DNA of 57,647 nt from Acidimicrobiales bacterium (GTDB lineage Bacteria > Actinomycetota > Acidimicrobiia > Acidimicrobiales > GCA-2861595). Below, piece after piece: positions 53,900 through 57,647 of the stretch (positions within the stretch are counted from its first letter, which is position 1; each line of letters starts with the position of its first letter). The stretch covers positions 1 to 57,647 of the forward strand of contig DATAIT010000036.1 in NCBI GenBank assembly GCA_036262515.1, in the 5' to 3' direction. Made by a program: the position numbers and the translations under genes. The notes beneath the pieces are model-generated. The model worked only from the letters and a program-made list of their open reading frames with translations. It did no database searches and had not been told where the DNA came from.

Positions 53900-53921
53900 A
53901 GTATAGGGGAACATATGTTCG
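53900..53921 (-). promoter_or_regulatory. SOS box (LexA site) and -10 of the DUF222-HNH gene
   Basis: Read leftward, CGAACATATGTTCC (53921-53908) matches the Gram-positive SOS consensus CGAACRNRYGTTYC at every position and contains the perfect palindrome GAACATATGTTC (53909-53920). It ends two bases before the TATACT -10 (53905-53900), so bound LexA would cover the promoter. The transcript would be leaderless, with the ATG six bases downstream. Confidence 0.75.
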
Positions 53922-54042
53922 ACACGCAAGTGGCAATCACCCACGGAAGGCTGCAGCCACCCCGGTAGTACCCTGAACGGAACCGTCCCGTGCGAGCGTC
54001 GTGGGGGGTGGAGTGTCCGGAAAGAGAAAGCGACCGACCGCC

Positions 54043-55557
54043 ATGTCAGACCAGCAGAACCAGCCAGACCAGGCGCAGCCTGCCACCACCGCTCCCACGT
54101 CTGGCCCCCAGATGGGAACGTTCGACGAGCAGGGTGAGTACACGCCGAAGCAGATCACCCACGACGACCTGGGCGAGATGTCCTTCGAGGACGCCATCGC
54201 CGGCACCATCGTGCTTTTCGAGGACGGCGACATCGTCAAGGGCACCGTCGTGAAGGTCGAGAAGGACGAGGTCCTCCTCGACATCGGCTTCAAGTCCGAG
54301 GGTGTGATCCCTGCCCGGGAGCTGTCCATCCGCCACGACGTTGACCCGGGTGAGATCGTGTCGCTGGGCGAGGAGATCGAGGCCCTCGTCCTCCAGAAGG
54401 AGGACAAGGAGGGCCGGCTGGTCCTGTCCAAGAAGCGGGCGCAGTACGAGCGGGCGTGGGGCACCATCGAGCAGATCAAGGAGTCCGGCGGCGTCGTGTC
54501 CGGCCCCGTCATCGAAGTGGTGAAGGGCGGCCTCATCCTCGACATCGGCCTGCGCGGCTTCCTGCCCGCATCCCTGGTGGAGCTGCGGCGCGTGCGCGAT
54601 CTCCAGCCCTACGTGGGCAAGAGCCTCGAGGCCAAGATCATCGAGCTCGACAAGAACCGCAACAACGTGGTCCTGTCCCGCCGGGCGTGGCTCGAGGAGA
54701 CCCAGAAGGAACAGCGCGAGGAGTTCCTGGAGAACCTCAAACCGGGCGAGTCGCGCAAGGGCATCGTCTCGTCGGTCGTGAACTTCGGCGCCTTCGTCGA
54801 CCTGGGCGGCATGGACGGCCTCGTGCACGTGTCCGAGCTGTCGTGGAAGCACGTCGACCATCCCTCCTCCGTGGTGGCGGTGGGCGACGAGATCACGGTG
54901 CAGGTGCTCGACGTCGACCTCGACAAGGAGCGCATCAGCCTCTCGCTCAAGGCCACCCAGCAGGATCCCTGGCAGGAGTTCACCAACGCCCACCGGGTCG
55001 GCGAGCTGGTCTACGGCCGGGTCACCAAGCTGGTGCCCTTCGGTGCCTTCGTGCAGGTGGGGGAGGGGATCGAGGGCCTGGTGCACATCTCCGAGATGGC
55101 CGCCCACCACGTCGATCTTCCCGAGCAGGTGGTCACGCCCGGCGAGGAGCTGTGGGTGAAGATCATCGACATCGACCTCCAGCGCCGGCGCATCAGCCTG
55201 TCGATCAAGCAGGCGGCCGAGGGCGGCGAGGTGGCGGCCGAGTACCGCGAGCACTTCGGCGAGCACGCCTACGACGAGCACGGCAACTACATCGGCGCCA
55301 CCGTGTTCGAGCCCGAGACGGAGGCCCAGGCGGCGTGGGCCGACTACGCGGCCGAGCTGGGCGAGACCGTCGTGGCGCCCGAGGACGCCGGCGACAGCGG
55401 CTTCGGGGGCGCCGAGCGGCCCGACGAGGCCGGTGCGGCCGAGTCGCCAGCGGCGGCCGAGTCCACCAGTGCGGCGGAGCCGCCCGACGTGGTGGCTGCG
55501 GCGGCGGCTCCCGACGCAGGCGGCCCACCGGCCGACGAGGTCCCGAGCGGGTCGTAG
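54043..55557 (+). CDS. rpsA: 30S ribosomal protein S1
   Basis: S1 binds mRNA on the small subunit and helps initiation. The 504-residue protein has four S1/OB repeats at about 63-131, 149-213, 235-303 and 320-390 (the last two with VVNFGAFVDLGGMDGLVHVS and VPFGAFVQVGEGIEGLVHIS), as in other actinobacteria. The first part is acidic. A long Ala/Glu/Pro-rich tail follows residue 430. A TAGTAC at 53965-53970 may be the -10, leaving a leader of about 65 nt, unusual beside the leaderless genes here. coaE follows two bases after the stop. Confidence 0.96.
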   Translation: MSDQQNQPDQAQPATTAPTSGPQMGTFDEQGEYTPKQITHDDLGEMSFEDAIAGTIVLFEDGDIVKGTVVKVEKDEVLLDIGFKSEGVIPARELSIRHDVDPGEIVSLGEEIEALVLQKEDKEGRLVLSKKRAQYERAWGTIEQIKESGGVVSGPVIEVVKGGLILDIGLRGFLPASLVELRRVRDLQPYVGKSLEAKIIELDKNRNNVVLSRRAWLEETQKEQREEFLENLKPGESRKGIVSSVVNFGAFVDLGGMDGLVHVSELSWKHVDHPSSVVAVGDEITVQVLDVDLDKERISLSLKATQQDPWQEFTNAHRVGELVYGRVTKLVPFGAFVQVGEGIEGLVHISEMAAHHVDLPEQVVTPGEELWVKIIDIDLQRRRISLSIKQAAEGGEVAAEYREHFGEHAYDEHGNYIGATVFEPETEAQAAWADYAAELGETVVAPEDAGDSGFGGAERPDEAGAAESPAAAESTSAAEPPDVVAAAAAPDAGGPPADEVPSGS

Positions 55558-55559
55558 CG

Positions 55560-56165
55560 GTGGTGGTCGTCGGGCTCACCGGCGGCATCGGTTCGGGAAA
55601 GTCGACAGTCGCCGCCGCCCTGGCCGAGCGCGGGGCGGTGATCGTCGACTCCGACCAGCTGGCGCGGGAGTCGATGGCCCAGGGCGGCGGCGCCTATGCA
55701 GCCGTTCTCGCCCGCTTCGGTCCTGAGGTGGCGGGGCCGGACGGTGCCATCGACCGGTCCCGCCTCGCTGCGCTGGTGTTCGCCGATCCGGCGGCGCGAG
55801 CCGAGCTCGAGGCCATCGTGCATCCGGTCGTGCGAGCCGGCGTGGCGGCCCGGGTCGCGGCCGAGGCCGGCACCGGCAGGGTGGTGGTGGTCGACGTGCC
55901 GCTCCTCGCCGAGTCACCTGCGGCAAGAGCCGGTCTCGAGGCCATCGTCGTCGTCGACTGTCCCGAGGACATGGCCGTGGCGCGCCTGGTCGACCAGCGC
56001 GGCATGACGGAGGCCGACGCCAGAGCCCGCGTGGCGGCCCAGGCCACGCGGGCCGAGCGGCGCGCCATCGCCGACTTCGTGGTCGACAACTCGGCGGGGC
56101 GTGATGATCTCGGACGGGAGATCGAGCGCCTCTGGACCTGGATCGAGTCCCGCCGCTCGGGATGA
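55560..56165 (+). CDS. coaE: Dephospho-CoA kinase
   Basis: CoaE phosphorylates dephospho-CoA, the last step of coenzyme A synthesis. The 201-residue protein has P-loop GLTGGIGSGKST at residues 5-16, DSDQLARE, the HPVVR lid region, VVVDVPLLAE (Walker B-like) and QATRAERRAIADFVVDN, as in the family. GTG 55560 lies two bases after the rpsA TAG, and a second GTG follows at once; no ribosome binding site is visible, so translation is probably coupled to rpsA. The rpsA-coaE order is typical of actinobacteria. Confidence 0.95.
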   Translation: MVVVGLTGGIGSGKSTVAAALAERGAVIVDSDQLARESMAQGGGAYAAVLARFGPEVAGPDGAIDRSRLAALVFADPAARAELEAIVHPVVRAGVAARVAAEAGTGRVVVVDVPLLAESPAARAGLEAIVVVDCPEDMAVARLVDQRGMTEADARARVAAQATRAERRAIADFVVDNSAGRDDLGREIERLWTWIESRRSG

Positions 56166-56261
56166 CGGTCGCCGTACACCTCGCACCGACCCCGGCGACG
56201 CCCGACCGAGGCAGGGTCCGGACGTTTCAGAACAGAAGCCGGGACGCCGACATTGAGCTTT

Positions 56262-56858
56262 GTGAGCGAGGTTCGCCCGTTGCCCGAGCAGCTGGGCCAG
56301 TCCTTCGACCAGGTCCTGACGGCAGCTCGAACCGGCGCCGGTTGGGCCGCCGAGCGACTGTGGCATTCGCTGGCGCCCGCCGTGGCCGGGTACCTCAGGG
56401 TGCAGGGTGCCGCCGAGCCCGACGATCTGACCAGCGAGGTCTTCATCGGCGTGTTCCGCAGCCTGGCGCAGTTCTCGGGCACGGAGGAGCAGTTCCGGTC
56501 GTGGGTCTTCACGATCGCCCACCGGCGCCTGATCGACGAGCGGCGCCGTGCGGCGCGCCGGCCTCGGCTGGCGCTGCTTCCGGCCGACGTCGCCGACGAC
56601 GGCATGGGGACCGCCGGCAGCACCGGCAGCGCCGAGCACGCGGCCATCGAGCGACTGGGCTCCGAGCGGGTTCGCCGCCTCTGCGAACGGTTGGTGCCCG
56701 ATCAGTGTGACGTCCTCCTTCTCCGCCTCCTCGGCGGTCTCACCGTGACGGAGGTGGCAACCGCTCTCGACAAGTCCGACGGAGCGGTCAAGGCGCTCCA
56801 GCGACGGGGTGTGCTAGCCCTGCGCAGGATTCTCGACGAGGAGGGCGTACCCCTTTGA
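56262..56858 (+). CDS. ECF-type RNA polymerase sigma factor
   Basis: A 198-residue sigma-70 family protein with region 2 (LYRVQG-like YLRVQGAAEPDDLTSEVFI, VFRSLAQF, FRSWVFTIAHRRLIDERRR) and region 4 (LVPDQCDVLLLRLLGGLTVT, EVATALDKSDGAVKALQRRG). There is no region 1 or 3, so it is an ECF (group 4) factor. GTG 56262 has GACATT seven bases upstream; TTG 56253, three codons earlier, is an alternative. Its TGA overlaps the next gene's TTG, which probably encodes its anti-sigma factor. The signal it answers is unknown. Confidence 0.9.
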   Translation: MSEVRPLPEQLGQSFDQVLTAARTGAGWAAERLWHSLAPAVAGYLRVQGAAEPDDLTSEVFIGVFRSLAQFSGTEEQFRSWVFTIAHRRLIDERRRAARRPRLALLPADVADDGMGTAGSTGSAEHAAIERLGSERVRRLCERLVPDQCDVLLLRLLGGLTVTEVATALDKSDGAVKALQRRGVLALRRILDEEGVPL

Positions 56859-57647
56859 CCGCCGGCGGCGATTACGACACCGAGATGTCTCGACGCCACC
56901 GCATCGACGCAGCCATCGAGGCCTTCTTCGCCGGCAATGGGGCCGGGGAGGAGCAGGCCTCGCTGGCTTCATTCGCCGAGAAACTGCGCAGCGTGGCCAG
57001 CGGGCCGGTTCCGGCCCCCTCGGCGATGTTGGCGACGATGCTGGCCGAAGGCTTCTCCACCGAAAAGGGCGACCTGCTGGCGACAGCAGCAAGCAACGTC
57101 CCCGGGCCTGCGACGCAGGCGGTCGGACTACCAACGTGGAGGAAGAGACGGAGGGTCGTAGGAGAGTTCATCGTGGGGTTGAGCGTGGGCGCCAAGGCGG
57201 CCTTCGGCATCAGCATGGCGGCCGCCAGCGTCACTGCCGCCGGTGCGGCCGGCGCCCTGCCCGCTCCTGCACAGCACGTCGTGTCGGCCGCCGTCGAGGC
57301 GACCACACCGTTCGAGTTCCCCGACAGGGCGAACGACAAGGCCGACTTCGGGAAGCGGGTGAGCACCGACGCCCGTGACGGCGGCGTGGACGGCAAGGTC
57401 ATCAGCGAGGAGGCCAAGCACAACGGCGACGCCCATCGTGCCGACGGCGCCGGCCACGGAAACAAGCCGACCGATCTGGGTCAGAACGGCCTCGATCAGG
57501 CCAACGGGACACCGGCCGCCGGCCACGTCCCCACGTCGCTCCCGTCCGGCAAGCCGGACGCCGCTGGTTCGCAGGCCGGCACCGCCGGCTCGGGCAACGC
57601 GCCCGACCCGGTTCCTGCCGGCCCTCCGACCGACACGCCTCCCGCCG
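56855..57647 (+). CDS. Probable anti-sigma factor, membrane protein, 3' end outside window
   Basis: An open frame from TTG 56855 (overlapping the sigma stop as TTGA) runs beyond the window. About 85 soluble residues (MSRRHRIDAAIEAFFAGNGA, FAEKLRSVASGP) lead to a basic WRKRRRVVGEF and one membrane helix (about residues 112-140). A long outside part rich in Asp, Gly, Pro and His (HNGDAHRADGAGHGNKPTD) follows. Coupling to an ECF sigma gene and the cytosol-helix-outside layout fit an anti-sigma factor, though no zinc HxxxCxxC motif is seen. ATG 56885 is an alternative start. Confidence 0.65.
   Translation, partial: MTAGGDYDTEMSRRHRIDAAIEAFFAGNGAGEEQASLASFAEKLRSVASGPVPAPSAMLATMLAEGFSTEKGDLLATAASNVPGPATQAVGLPTWRKRRRVVGEFIVGLSVGAKAAFGISMAAASVTAAGAAGALPAPAQHVVSAAVEATTPFEFPDRANDKADFGKRVSTDARDGGVDGKVISEEAKHNGDAHRADGAGHGNKPTDLGQNGLDQANGTPAAGHVPTSLPSGKPDAAGSQAGTAGSGNAPDPVPAGPPTDTPPA

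Overview
The window is high-GC DNA (roughly 70% G+C by eye) with dense genes on both strands and frequent GTG and TTG starts. The gene set points to an actinobacterium, most likely of the class Acidimicrobiia. Supporting marks are an ANTAR response regulator, an IdeR-like DtxR regulator, acyl-CoA carboxylase beta and epsilon subunits, DUF222-HNH and DUF4333 proteins, Asp-box and SpaA-type exported proteins, and an archaeal-type ATP-dependent DNA ligase like mycobacterial LigB. The lineage call is an inference from gene content; no rRNA is present. A recurring trait is a TANNNT element 6-8 nt in front of the start codon, with no Shine-Dalgarno sequence, at about 20 genes. This suggests that leaderless mRNAs are common here.

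Region by region. 1-5.7 kb: the start of a flavin amine oxidase-like gene, a DUF1059 protein, a beta-propeller protein, and a padR / ABC ATPase / FtsX-like permease operon whose promoter carries an inverted repeat. 5.7-12.9 kb: a DUF4383 gene remnant, an isocitrate lyase/PEP mutase family enzyme, and a histidine degradation cluster hutH-hutU-hutF-hutI (histidine to urocanate to imidazolonepropionate to formiminoglutamate to formylglutamate), with no hutG in view. 12.9-17.8 kb: small stress and membrane proteins, asd and lysC (start of the aspartate pathway), two cyclophilins and an S51 peptidase. 17.9-25.5 kb: a degenerate GGDEF protein, two coupled Asp-box paralogs, acyl-CoA carboxylase subunits, aat, a small Tat-signal protein and a 5'-3' exonuclease-like protein. 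25.7-33.5 kb: an LPRTG surface protein, LigB-type ligase, methylmalonyl-CoA epimerase, a thiolase and two envelope proteins. The carboxylase, epimerase and thiolase together fit propionyl-CoA and acetoacetyl-CoA metabolism.

33.6-40 kb holds core replication and repair genes: recR, ybaB/ebfC, dnaX and the SRP RNA, followed by divergent tRNA-Ser, a pgsA-like gene and a nucleotidyltransferase-phosphomannomutase fusion. 40-44.8 kb is more variable: a J-domain protein, small ORFs, a gene-free stretch with several hairpins and two six-C runs (a candidate 6C/Ms1-like RNA), tRNA-Leu, a decayed prolyl oligopeptidase gene, and an exported protein with two almost identical SodC domains set among YWLVASDGGVF repeats. 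44.8-57.6 kb: an EamA transporter fused to a DUF3105 domain, an ANTAR regulator, an IdeR-like regulator, a frameshifted lipoprotein with two DUF4333-like repeats, polA, a heme-oxygenase-like diiron protein, a DUF222-HNH gene behind a consensus SOS box, rpsA, coaE, and an ECF sigma factor overlapping a membrane protein that runs off the window and is probably its anti-sigma factor.

No CRISPR array, insertion sequence, prophage or rRNA was seen. The items most worth a second look are the SodC/repeat protein, the candidate 6C RNA, the EamA-DUF3105 fusion, the SOS-box HNH gene, the widespread leaderless-start signature and several tiny coupled ORFs in the hut region.
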